From positions 124,001 to 188,000 of the forward strand of contig NZ_CP083951.1 in NCBI RefSeq assembly GCF_006440675.2: DNA of 64,000 bases, in the 5' to 3' direction. Source of the stretch: Mesorhizobium sp. B2-8-5. GTDB taxonomy: Bacteria > Pseudomonadota > Alphaproteobacteria > Rhizobiales > Rhizobiaceae. Below the pieces are notes generated by a model. The model searched no databases, was not told where the DNA came from, and worked only from the letters and a program-made list of their open reading frames with translations. The position numbers and the translations under genes are program-made. Shown piece after piece: positions 26,666 through 33,515 of the stretch (position 1 is the stretch's first letter; each line of letters begins with the position of its first letter).

Positions 26666-27664
26666 TCATGCCGGCTCGTCCATCAGATGCAGGCTCTCGC
26701 GGTTGAAGGTCAGCATCACAGGCTCGCCTTCCGCCGGCAGCGCCGTGCCGGCCGGCACCACCGCGTGCAGCCGCAACCCATCGGCGTCGAGTGCCAGCCT
26801 TGTCGTGGCGCCGAGGTAGTTGGCCCCGACAAGGCGCGCGGCGACGCCGTCGCCGCTGGCCGCGCTGGAGATGCGGATGGACTCCGGGCGCAGACTCCCC
26901 CAGCGATGCTGGCCGGAATAGCGCTGGACGAAATCCGGCGACAGCACGTTGGACGAGCCGACGAAATCGGCGACGAAGCGCGTGTTCGGCCGCTGGTAGA
27001 TATCCTCCGGCGTGCCGACCTGCATGATCCTGCCATCGTTGAAGACGGCGACGCGGTCGGCCATGGACAGCGCCTCGCCCTGGTCGTGGGTGACGAAGAC
27101 GAAGGTGATGCCGAGCACCTTCTGCAGCGATTTCAATTCCTCCTGCATGTTCTCGCGCAGCTTGAGGTCGAGCGCGCCGAGCGGCTCGTCCAGCAGCAGC
27201 ACCTTGGGCTGGTTGACCAGCGCGCGGGCAAGCGCGACACGCTGGCGCTGGCCGCCGGATAGCTGGCCGGGGCGGCGCGCGCCATAGCCCGGCAGGCGCA
27301 CCAGCGACAGCGCTTCCTCCGCCGCCTTCAGTCGCTCGGCCTTGCCGACGCCCTTGACCATCAGGCCGTAGGCGACATTGTCGAGCACGTTGAGATGCGG
27401 GAACAGCGCATAGTCCTGGAAGACGGTGTTGACGTTGCGGCGATAGGGCGGAACGCCCTCGGCGCGGGCGCCGAAGATGGAGATCGAGCCGGCCGTCGGC
27501 TGCTCGAAGCCGGCGATGAGACGCAGGCAGGTCGTCTTGCCGGACCCTGACGGCCCCAGCATGGCGAAGAACTCGCCCGGTACGATGTCGAGATCGACGG
27601 CGTCGACGGCGCGCACGTTGCCAAAATGGCGCGAGACTTGTTTGAAGGAAACGGCAGAGGTCAT
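26666..27664 (-). CDS. ydcT: Putrescine ABC transporter ATPase, PotA/YdcT type
   Basis: A 332-residue ABC ATPase. Walker A is GPSGSGKTTC near residue 38, the signature is [15 protein letters not shown] near residue 139, Walker B is VLLLDEPLGALD, and a C-terminal TOBE domain follows from about residue 245. It powers polyamine import through YdcU and YdcV. The ATG at 27664 has no recognisable ribosome binding site; instead a 15-nt tandem repeat abuts the start codon. Gaps with repeats on both sides set it apart from its operon partners. Confidence 0.93.
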   Translation of the reverse strand: MTSAVSFKQVSRHFGNVRAVDAVDLDIVPGEFFAMLGPSGSGKTTCLRLIAGFEQPTAGSISIFGARAEGVPPYRRNVNTVFQDYALFPHLNVLDNVAYGLMVKGVGKAERLKAAEEALSLVRLPGYGARRPGQLSGGQRQRVALARALVNQPKVLLLDEPLGALDLKLRENMQEELKSLQKVLGITFVFVTHDQGEALSMADRVAVFNDGRIMQVGTPEDIYQRPNTRFVADFVGSSNVLSPDFVQRYSGQHRWGSLRPESIRISSAASGDGVAARLVGANYLGATTRLALDADGLRLHAVVPAGTALPAEGEPVMLTFNRESLHLMDEPA

Positions 27665-27666
27665 GG

Positions 27667-27717
27667 GCCTGTCTGTCTATAGCCTGTCTGTCTATAGCCG
27701 GGCTGTCTATAGCCGGG
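27667..27717 (-). repeat. 15-nt tandem repeat directly upstream of ydcT
   Basis: Two identical units GCCTGTCTGTCTATA (27667-27681, 27682-27696), a variant GCCGGGCTGTCTATA (27697-27711) and the start of a fourth. On the coding strand each reads TATAGACAG..., ending 2 nt before the ydcT ATG. Unit number could change by replication slippage and move any upstream signal relative to the start codon. Confidence 0.85.
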
Positions 27718-27740
27718 TCTGGAAAATTCGCGCGGCGAAC

Positions 27741-27831
27741 CACCTCCCCGCGAGAGGTCGCGGTTCAGCCCTCGGGTGGGGATCGCCCCACCCCGACACT
27801 GCATCTCGAACCTACCCCCGGAGGGGAGGAC
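27741..27831. repeat. Palindromic repeat between ydcS and ydcT
   Basis: Contains CACCTCCCCGCGAGAGGTCG, CCTCGGGTGGGGATCGCCCC with complementary stretches, and a terminal CCCCCGGAGGGG. It belongs by composition to the CTCCCC/GGGGAG family and lies 8 nt after the ydcS stop, where it may protect the upstream ydcS message and lower read-through into ydcT. Confidence 0.65.
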
Positions 27832-27838
27832 TAGGAGA

Positions 27839-28993
27839 TCACCGGCCGCCGATGACGCCGATATAGTCCGACACCCAGCGGTAGTAAGGCACGCACTGGT
27901 CGTTCTGGCTGGCGCATTTCGACACCGGCGTCTTCCAGAACTTGATCTTGTCGAAATTCTCGTAGCCGTTGGTCTTGCAGCCTTCCTCGCCGAGCAGTTC
28001 GTTGCCCTTGCAGGCGGCGGGCACGACCGGCAGCGAGCCGAACCAGGCCGAGACGTCGCCCTGGACCTTCGGCGACAAGGAATGCTCGAGCCACATATAG
28101 GCGCAGTTCGGATGAGCGGCGTCGGCTTCCATCATGGTGGTGTCGGCCCAACCGGTGACACCTTCTTCCGGCACGGTCGAGGCGACCGGCTTCTTGGCGG
28201 CGACCAGCGTGTTGACCTGATAGGGCCATGAGCCTGAGGCGACCACGCCCTCGTTCTGGAAGTCGTCGACCTGGATCGCGGCATCGTGCCAGTAGCGGCC
28301 GACCAGCGTGCGTTGCGTGCGCAAAAGATCGAGCGCCGCCTTGTACTGGTCCTCATTGAGCTCGTAAGGGTCCTTGATGCCGAGTTCCGGCTTGTGGAAC
28401 ATCAAATAGTTGGCGGCGTCAGCGATGTGGATCGGGCCGTCATAGGCCTGGACGCGGCCCTTGTTCGACTTGCCGTCGGGCAGCTTCATTTCCTCGAAGA
28501 CGACATTCCAGCTCTTGGGCGCTTCCTTGAAGACGTCGGTGCTGTACATCAGGATGTTAGGGCCCCACTGATAGGGAACGCCGTAATGCACCTTGTCGAC
28601 GGTGAACCAGGGCGCATCCTTCAGGCGGTCGTCGACGGTCTTCCAGCTTGGGATCAGATCGGTGTTGATCGGCTGGACACGCTTGCCGGCGACGAGGCGC
28701 AGCGAGGCATCGCCCGAAGCGGTGACGAGGTCGAAGCCGCCTTCGTTCATCAGCGAGACCATCTCGTCCGAGGTGTTGGCGGTCTTGACGTTGACCTTGC
28801 AGCCGCTTTCCTTCTCGAAAGCCGTCACCCAGTCATAGCCCTTGTCGGTCTCGCCGCGCTCGATATAGCCCGGCCAGGCAACGATGTTGACCTCGCCCTC
28901 GCCCTTGCCGAGTTCCTTGACCTGGGCGATGGCCTGACTGGAAAAAGTCAGCGCGACTGTCAGCGCCGTGCACGACTTCAGGAATGCATTCAT
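27839..28993 (-). CDS. ydcS: Periplasmic polyamine-binding protein, YdcS type
   Basis: A 384-residue solute-binding protein, close to the 381 residues of E. coli YdcS and alike in phrasing (IVAWPGYIERGETDKGYDW, SDEMVSLMNEGG, DLVTASGDASLRLV, PYQWGPN, VTGWADTTM). The N-terminus is a signal peptide, cleavage likely after SQAIA. It delivers putrescine or a related polyamine to YdcTUV. GGGAG lies upstream of the ATG at 28993. It is first in the operon; a palindrome about 110 nt upstream is a candidate operator. Confidence 0.94.
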   Translation of the reverse strand: MNAFLKSCTALTVALTFSSQAIAQVKELGKGEGEVNIVAWPGYIERGETDKGYDWVTAFEKESGCKVNVKTANTSDEMVSLMNEGGFDLVTASGDASLRLVAGKRVQPINTDLIPSWKTVDDRLKDAPWFTVDKVHYGVPYQWGPNILMYSTDVFKEAPKSWNVVFEEMKLPDGKSNKGRVQAYDGPIHIADAANYLMFHKPELGIKDPYELNEDQYKAALDLLRTQRTLVGRYWHDAAIQVDDFQNEGVVASGSWPYQVNTLVAAKKPVASTVPEEGVTGWADTTMMEADAAHPNCAYMWLEHSLSPKVQGDVSAWFGSLPVVPAACKGNELLGEEGCKTNGYENFDKIKFWKTPVSKCASQNDQCVPYYRWVSDYIGVIGGR

Positions 28994-29102
28994 CGTCGAT
29001 CTCCCATTGCTAGGGGCAGCGCTCTCAGGGCGCGGCTTTGTTCCCTGAACGGAAGGTGCTGTGAAAAATCCGGTTTCGCAAATTCATTTATCAGAAAGCC
29101 GA

Positions 29103-29119
29103 TATCGGTTTTACCGATA
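29103..29119. promoter_or_regulatory. 17-bp palindrome upstream of ydcS, candidate LysR operator
   Basis: TATCGGT and ACCGATA are perfect inverted arms around TTT. The left arm overlaps another palindrome, CCGATATCGG (29099-29108). It lies between the stop of the LysR gene and the start of ydcS, the only strong symmetric site in this gap, so it is a natural binding site for that regulator. Confidence 0.55.
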
Positions 29120-29123
29120 GGTA

Positions 29124-30035
29124 TCACAGTCGCTGGCGCACCATCCGCTGCGACTGCGCGAGGCCGATGAAGTCGCGCGCGGCCTGCGGCAAGCCGGAGC
29201 CGCGGCGCCAGACGGTGCCGACTTGGACCACTGGCAGCGAACCGGAAACGTCGCGCGATTCGATGCGGTCGCCTTCCAGCGACCAGGGCCGGTAGACGAG
29301 GTCGGGCAGCAGCGCCACGCCGGCGCCGGTGGCGACAAGGCTGCGCACCGCCTCGACCGAGCGGGTGCGGAAGGCGACATGCGGCCGGGCGCCGATCGCC
29401 GACAGCAGCTTGCCGGTGTTCTCCTCGATCTCGTCGACGGTGAGCATGATCAGCGGCTCGGACGCGATATCGCCGATCGAGATGATGTCGGCGCTGGCGA
29501 GCCTGTGGCTGAGCGGAACCCACAGCCGGTAGGCCGAGACTTCCAGGATTTCCGACTGCAGCGCGGTGCGGTCGCGCAGGTTGGACGTCACCATGACGGC
29601 GATGTCGAGCTTGCCGCCGACCAGAAGGTGCTCGAGATAGTCGCCATTGTCCTCAATGGCCGAAACCTCGACGCCGGGATAGGCGCGGCGGTAGCGCGCG
29701 AGCAGATCGGAGAGCACATAGCCGGCGACCAGCGAGGTGACGCCGAGCTGCAGGCGGCCGCCCGCGGCGGCCTGCTCACTGGAGAAGGAACGGCGCGCAT
29801 CCGAGACATCGGCCAGGATCTTGGTCGCGTGGCGCAGGAACTGGTGACCCTTGTGGGTGATGTTGAGGCCGCGCGGATGGCGCTCGAACAGCTCGACGCC
29901 GAGATCGCTCTCCAATTCCTTGATCGCCTCGGTGACCGAGGACTGGGAAATGGACAGGTTCTGCGCGGCGCCCGAGACGGTGCCTTGCTCGGCGACGGCG
30001 ACGAAGAACTGCAATTGGCGGATGGTGAAGGCCAT
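29124..30035 (-). CDS. LysR-family regulator, probable regulator of the ydc operon
   Basis: About 303 residues, starting MAFTIRQLQFFVAVAEQGTV. The helix-turn-helix lies at about residues 18-37 (SGAAQNLSISQSSVTEAI) and the effector-binding domain follows. It is in the same orientation as ydcSTUV-patD and 130 nt upstream, not divergent. The start at 30035 is chosen because it begins the conserved domain; a 17-residue longer frame is possible. Nothing resembling a good ribosome site is seen at either. Control of polyamine genes is inferred from position. Confidence 0.88.
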   Translation of the reverse strand: MAFTIRQLQFFVAVAEQGTVSGAAQNLSISQSSVTEAIKELESDLGVELFERHPRGLNITHKGHQFLRHATKILADVSDARRSFSSEQAAAGGRLQLGVTSLVAGYVLSDLLARYRRAYPGVEVSAIEDNGDYLEHLLVGGKLDIAVMVTSNLRDRTALQSEILEVSAYRLWVPLSHRLASADIISIGDIASEPLIMLTVDEIEENTGKLLSAIGARPHVAFRTRSVEAVRSLVATGAGVALLPDLVYRPWSLEGDRIESRDVSGSLPVVQVGTVWRRGSGLPQAARDFIGLAQSQRMVRQRL

Positions 30036-30089
30036 GGCCGGACTAAACACCGGCCAATGCGGTGCTGGGAAGTGGGCAAGGTCCAAAAC

Positions 30090-30124
30090 TTGACGGCCGC
30101 TCTATTCGTAACTATCTAAGTTAC
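30090..30124 (+). promoter_or_regulatory. Promoter and operator of the Rrf2 gene
   Basis: A -35 box TTGACG (30090-30095), a 17-nt spacer and a -10 box TATCTA (30113-30118) end just before the ATG at 30125. A palindrome GTAACT-N5-AGTTAC (30108-30124) covers the -10 box and abuts the start codon. Transcription would start at about the ATG, giving a leaderless mRNA, and binding at the palindrome would block RNA polymerase. Confidence 0.7.
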
Positions 30125-30574
30125 ATGAAACGCAACAGCCGACTGTCCTCGACCCTGCATATCCTCGTCCACATGGCCGACGCGCCCGACCGGGCGCTGA
30201 CCTCGGAGCAATTGGCCGGCTTCATCCACACCAATCCGGTGGTCGTGCGCCGCACCATCGCCGGCTTGCGCGAGGCCGGCATCGTCACCTCGTCGCGCGG
30301 CCATGGCGGCGGCTGGCAGCTCGGCCGCGCGCCGGACAAGATCTCGCTGGCCGAGATCAGCGCCGCGCTCGGCGAAACGCTGCTGCCGTTCAGCACTGAG
30401 CCGGAAAGTCCCGGGTGCCTGGTCGAGCAGGCGGTGATCGCCGTGCTCGACGATTTTCGCCTGGAGGCGGAAAGGCTGCTCACTGAGCGGCTCAGCCATA
30501 TCACGCTGGCCGACCTGACGGCCGACTTCCGCCGCCGTTATGACCTGATTGGAGTATCTAGCCATGCAGTATGA
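30125..30574 (+). CDS. Rrf2-family transcriptional regulator
   Basis: A 149-residue protein starting MKRNSRLSSTLHILVHMADA. The winged helix with LTSEQLAGFIHTNPVVVRRTIAGLREAGIV and RGHGGGWQLGR is typical of Rrf2. The Fe-S cysteines of IscR or NsrR are absent; there is one Cys near residue 98 (PGCLVEQ), in the style of the YwnA-type thiol-sensing members. The start at 30125 is supported by the promoter, which predicts a leaderless message. It overlaps the next gene by 11 nt and probably represses the pair. Confidence 0.9.
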   Translation: MKRNSRLSSTLHILVHMADAPDRALTSEQLAGFIHTNPVVVRRTIAGLREAGIVTSSRGHGGGWQLGRAPDKISLAEISAALGETLLPFSTEPESPGCLVEQAVIAVLDDFRLEAERLLTERLSHITLADLTADFRRRYDLIGVSSHAV

Positions 30575-31460
30575 TGTGATCGTCGTCGGCGGCAGCTTTG
30601 CCGGCCTCTCCGCCGCCATGTATGCGGCGCGCGGGCGGCGCAAGGTGCTGATGATCGATGCCGGGCAGCCGCGGAACCGCTTTGCCGAGCATTCGCATGG
30701 CTTCTTCGGCCAGGACGGGCGGGCGCCGTCGGACATCCTCGACGAGGCCAGGGCACAGTTGCTTGCCTATCCCACCGTCAAGGTGATGGACGGCCGCGCC
30801 GAGCGGACCGCCGCTGCCGGCGCCGGCTTCGAGGTCCGGATGGAGGATGGCGAGGGCTTCGGCGCGACACGGCTGGTGCTCGCCACCGGTGTCCGCGACA
30901 TCCTGCCGGACGTTCCAGGACTTGCCGCGCAGTGGGGCAAGACGGTGCTGCATTGCCCCTATTGCCACGGCTACGAAGTGGCCGGCGGGCCGCTCGGCGT
31001 GCTGGCGACCGGACCGATGTCGCTGCACCAGGCCGAGCTGATTTCCGACTGGGGCGACGTCACGCTGTTCGCTGACGGCTTGTTCGAACCGGACACGGAC
31101 CAGGCGCGGGCATTGGAGAAGCGCAACATCAGGTTCGAGCCGGCTAAAGTGGCGGAAGTGCACAACAACGCCGCCGACGGTCTGGTCGTCAGGCTGGATG
31201 GTAATCGCAGCGCAAGCGTGCGGGCGCTGTTCACCGCGCCGCGCAACGAAATGGCAAGTCCGCTCGCCGAGCAGCTGGGCTGCGCCTTCAACGAAGGCCC
31301 GCTTGGCCGGGCGATCGTCGTGGACGACAAGCAGCAGACATCGGTGCCCGGCGTCTTCGCGGCTGGAGACGCCGCGCGCCTGATGCACAACATCGCCTTC
31401 GCGGTGTCGGGCGGCGCGATGGCCGGGGTTGCGGCGCACCAGTCGCTGGTGTTCGGTTAG
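30564..31460 (+). CDS. Thioredoxin-reductase-like FAD/NAD(P) oxidoreductase
   Basis: About 298 residues. An FAD-binding GGSFAGLSAAMYAARG lies near residue 10, the redox pair in HCPYCHGYE near residue 133 and the second FAD motif GVFAAGDAA near residue 263. This CPYCHGYE form is typical of small thioredoxin-reductase-like disulfide reductases linked to Rrf2 or MerR genes. The second nucleotide site is degenerate (LATGPMSLHQAEL), so NADPH use is uncertain. GGAG lies about 9 nt before the ATG. Coupled with the Rrf2 gene upstream. Confidence 0.9.
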   Translation: MQYDVIVVGGSFAGLSAAMYAARGRRKVLMIDAGQPRNRFAEHSHGFFGQDGRAPSDILDEARAQLLAYPTVKVMDGRAERTAAAGAGFEVRMEDGEGFGATRLVLATGVRDILPDVPGLAAQWGKTVLHCPYCHGYEVAGGPLGVLATGPMSLHQAELISDWGDVTLFADGLFEPDTDQARALEKRNIRFEPAKVAEVHNNAADGLVVRLDGNRSASVRALFTAPRNEMASPLAEQLGCAFNEGPLGRAIVVDDKQQTSVPGVFAAGDAARLMHNIAFAVSGGAMAGVAAHQSLVFG

Positions 31461-31480
31461 CCCCTCATTCCTTGGGCGCG

Positions 31481-32308
31481 TCAGGCTGCGGCAATACTGA
31501 GCCGGGCGCCGGCCTGGCTCAGCGCGGCGGCTATGTCGCGTGGCGGCGGCTGGTCGGTGACGAGCTCGGAAAAGCCGTCGAAGCCGCAGACCCGGACCAG
31601 TCCTTGGCGGCCGAACTTGGTGTGGTCGGTGACGACCAGCGAGCGCTGGCCGCGCGACAGCACCATGCGGGCGAATTCCGCCTCTTCCAACTCGTAGTCG
31701 GTGAGGCCGGCGGCGGCGTCGACCGCGCCGATCGAAATCACCGCGTGATCGACCGAAAAGCGGCTGACGAACTCGATCGCCGAGATGCCGAAAGCCGCGC
31801 CTGAATCGCTGCGCAGCTCGCCGCCGGCCATATAGACCTTGTTGCCGTTCACCGTCGCCAGCGTGCGGGCGATGTCGGAGGAATTGGTGACCACCGTCAG
31901 CCGGCGATGGCCGAGCAACTCTCGCGCGAGGAAGGATGTGGTCGTGCCGGTGTCGAGCATGATCGCCTCGCCATCGCGGATCGTGGCCGCGACCATCCTG
32001 GCGATCAGGCGCTTGGCTTCGGCATTTTCGCGCATGCGCCGCTCGAACGGCGCCTCGCCCACCATCGAGGCAAGGCCCACGGCGCCATGCATCTTCAGCA
32101 CCGAACCGTCGTCGGCCAGCGGCTTGACGTCGCGCCGCACCGTTTCCAGCGAGACGCCCAGACGTTCGGCAAGGCTGGCTATGGTGATCGTGCCCTCCTC
32201 GTTGAGGAGCCGCAGGATTTCGCCATGCCGTTTCGAATGGATCATGTGGATGTCCGGCACTTTGACCGAATTTAAGGCTTTGGCAACGCTTTGAAAGGAG
32301 TCGCTCAT
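31481..32308 (-). CDS. DeoR-family transcriptional regulator
   Basis: About 275 residues. The N-terminal winged helix is seen in KRHGEILRLLNEEGTITIASLAERLGVS with ETVRRDV, and a DeoR sensor domain follows, with the sugar-phosphate-binding LDTGTTTSFLARELL near residue 125. Effectors of the family are phosphorylated sugars or polyols. The start at 32308 is tentative; ATG at 32245, at the beginning of the conserved domain, is an alternative, and neither has a good ribosome site. It is divergent from the kinase and dehydrogenase pair and may control them. Confidence 0.87.
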   Translation of the reverse strand: MSDSFQSVAKALNSVKVPDIHMIHSKRHGEILRLLNEEGTITIASLAERLGVSLETVRRDVKPLADDGSVLKMHGAVGLASMVGEAPFERRMRENAEAKRLIARMVAATIRDGEAIMLDTGTTTSFLARELLGHRRLTVVTNSSDIARTLATVNGNKVYMAGGELRSDSGAAFGISAIEFVSRFSVDHAVISIGAVDAAAGLTDYELEEAEFARMVLSRGQRSLVVTDHTKFGRQGLVRVCGFDGFSELVTDQPPPRDIAAALSQAGARLSIAAA

Positions 32309-32348
32309 ATTTTCGGGCAAAACACCCAAAAAAAGTCACAGCTTTTGA

Positions 32349-32377
32349 TTGACAGCTCTGCCACCCTGGCATGACAT
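32349..32377 (+). promoter_or_regulatory. Candidate promoter of the structured leader RNA
   Basis: TTGACA (32349-32354) is followed after 17 nt by TGACAT (32372-32377), a weak -10 box. Within it GCTCTGCCA (32355-32363) is exactly complementary to TGGCAGAGC at 32417-32425, an operator or an RNA stem if transcription starts earlier. Confidence 0.45.
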
Positions 32378-32383
32378 TAACCT

Positions 32384-32586
32384 TGTGACAGGCTCGGAAC
32401 TGCCGCGGGAGGGTGATGGCAGAGCCGCAGCCTAGTGACCAGATCGCCTGGAACCAGCCAGGCGCGAGCTTTTATCAAATCCGCGGGGGCGGATGCCGGG
32501 ATATCATACCTGGCCAAGGGGCTCGTCGGTGCGGTGCGGGATACCGATCCTGGCGTCTCGCACCGACGAGGCTTTTTCATTTTTTG
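32384..32586 (+). ncRNA. Candidate structured leader or small RNA with four hairpins
   Basis: The sequence can form a series of perfect stems: CGCCTGG/CCAGGCG (32445-32464), ATCCGC/GCGGAT (32479-32494), GCCGGG/CCTGGC with one G-U (32495-32514), and a final 12-bp stem CTCGTCGGTGCG/CGCACCGACGAG (32522-32570) followed by T-runs. There is no open frame with a ribosome site. It ends 45 nt before the GTG of the kinase gene, so it is either an independent small RNA or an attenuator or riboswitch leader. It does not match a riboswitch I recognise. Confidence 0.55.
32522..32586 (+). terminator. Intrinsic terminator ending the structured RNA
   Basis: Twelve-bp perfect arms (32522-32533 with 32559-32570) enclose a 25-nt loop with its own GGAT/ATCC mini-stem, and are followed by GCTTTTTCATTTTTTG. 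It lies upstream, not downstream, of a gene. Confidence 0.8.
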
Positions 32587-32630
32587 CCATCCTTGTTTTG
32601 GGCGGGGCCGGCTGAGGCCGGAACGAAGCC

Positions 32631-33515
32631 GTGAACGCCGAAGACCGCATCCGCGCCCTGCCGTGCTGGAACGGCGGCATCGAGATCGAGCCGCTGCCGG
32701 GCGGCCTCAGCAACGCCAATTTTGTCGTCACGGATGCGGCCGGGCGCCATGTCGTGCGCATCGGCCAGGACTTCCCGTTCCACCATGTCTTTCGCGAGCG
32801 CGAGGTGATGACGGCGCGGGCAGCGCATGCGGCGGGCTTCGCGCCGGCCGTGCATTATGCCGAGCCCGGCATACTGGTGACGGAATTTCTTGGCGCCAAG
32901 ACTTTCCTCGGAGAGGATGTGCGCGCCAATATCGGCAGCGTGGCGGCTCTGCTGCGCGGCTTCCATCGCGAGATGCCGAACCACGTCTCCGGCGCCGGCT
33001 TCATGTTCTGGGTGTTCCACGTCATCCGCGACTATGCGCGCACGCTGGACGAAGGCGGCAGCCGAAAGAAGGATCAGTTGCCGCGCTATCTTTCGCTCGC
33101 CGACGAGCTCGAGCGGGCGCAGAAGCTTTTGCCGATCGTCTTCGGCCACAACGATCTTTTGCCGGCCAATATTCTCGACGACGGCAAACGGCTGTGGTTG
33201 ATCGACTTCGAGTATGCCGGCTTCAACACGGCGATGTTCGACCTCGCCGGCGTCGCGTCCAATGCCGGCATGAGCAACGACGAATCCTTCGCCTTCCTGA
33301 CCGCCTATTTCATGAAGGAGCCGGACGGCGAAATCCGCCGTTCGCATGCCGCCATGCAATGCGCCTCGCTGCTGCGCGAGGCGATGTGGAGCATGGTCTC
33401 CGAGCTTTATCTCGACGCGCCCGGCATCGACTATGTCGCCTATACCGAGGAAAACCTCGTCCGGCTCGACGCGGCGCTTGAGAATTACTGGACGAAATAC
33501 GGGACCAAGTCATGA
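32631..33515 (+). CDS. Choline-kinase-like/aminoglycoside phosphotransferase family protein
   Basis: A 294-residue kinase-fold protein. The nucleotide-binding stretch LPGGLSNANFVV is near residue 22, the catalytic Brenner motif is FGHNDLLPANIL near residue 172 and the metal site is LIDFEYAG near residue 190. This matches choline/ethanolamine-kinase-like members of the APH superfamily. The start is GTG at 32631 with only a weak ribosome site. It overlaps the next gene by ATGA, so the product works with the following dehydrogenase; the natural acceptor is unknown. A second, less similar kinase lies at 36716-37612. Confidence 0.88.
   Translation: MNAEDRIRALPCWNGGIEIEPLPGGLSNANFVVTDAAGRHVVRIGQDFPFHHVFREREVMTARAAHAAGFAPAVHYAEPGILVTEFLGAKTFLGEDVRANIGSVAALLRGFHREMPNHVSGAGFMFWVFHVIRDYARTLDEGGSRKKDQLPRYLSLADELERAQKLLPIVFGHNDLLPANILDDGKRLWLIDFEYAGFNTAMFDLAGVASNAGMSNDESFAFLTAYFMKEPDGEIRRSHAAMQCASLLREAMWSMVSELYLDAPGIDYVAYTEENLVRLDAALENYWTKYGTKS

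Noticed and set aside
26409..27743. A 444-codon frame that runs through the 15-nt repeats upstream of ydcT
   Set aside because: It is in a different frame from the obvious ATPase and gives an Arg-rich translation; the repeat itself is real and kept.
32384..32586. Known riboswitch classes (glycine, TPP, cobalamin, SAM, guanidine) for the structured leader
   Set aside because: None of the hallmark motifs of these classes could be found by eye; kept as unclassified structured RNA.
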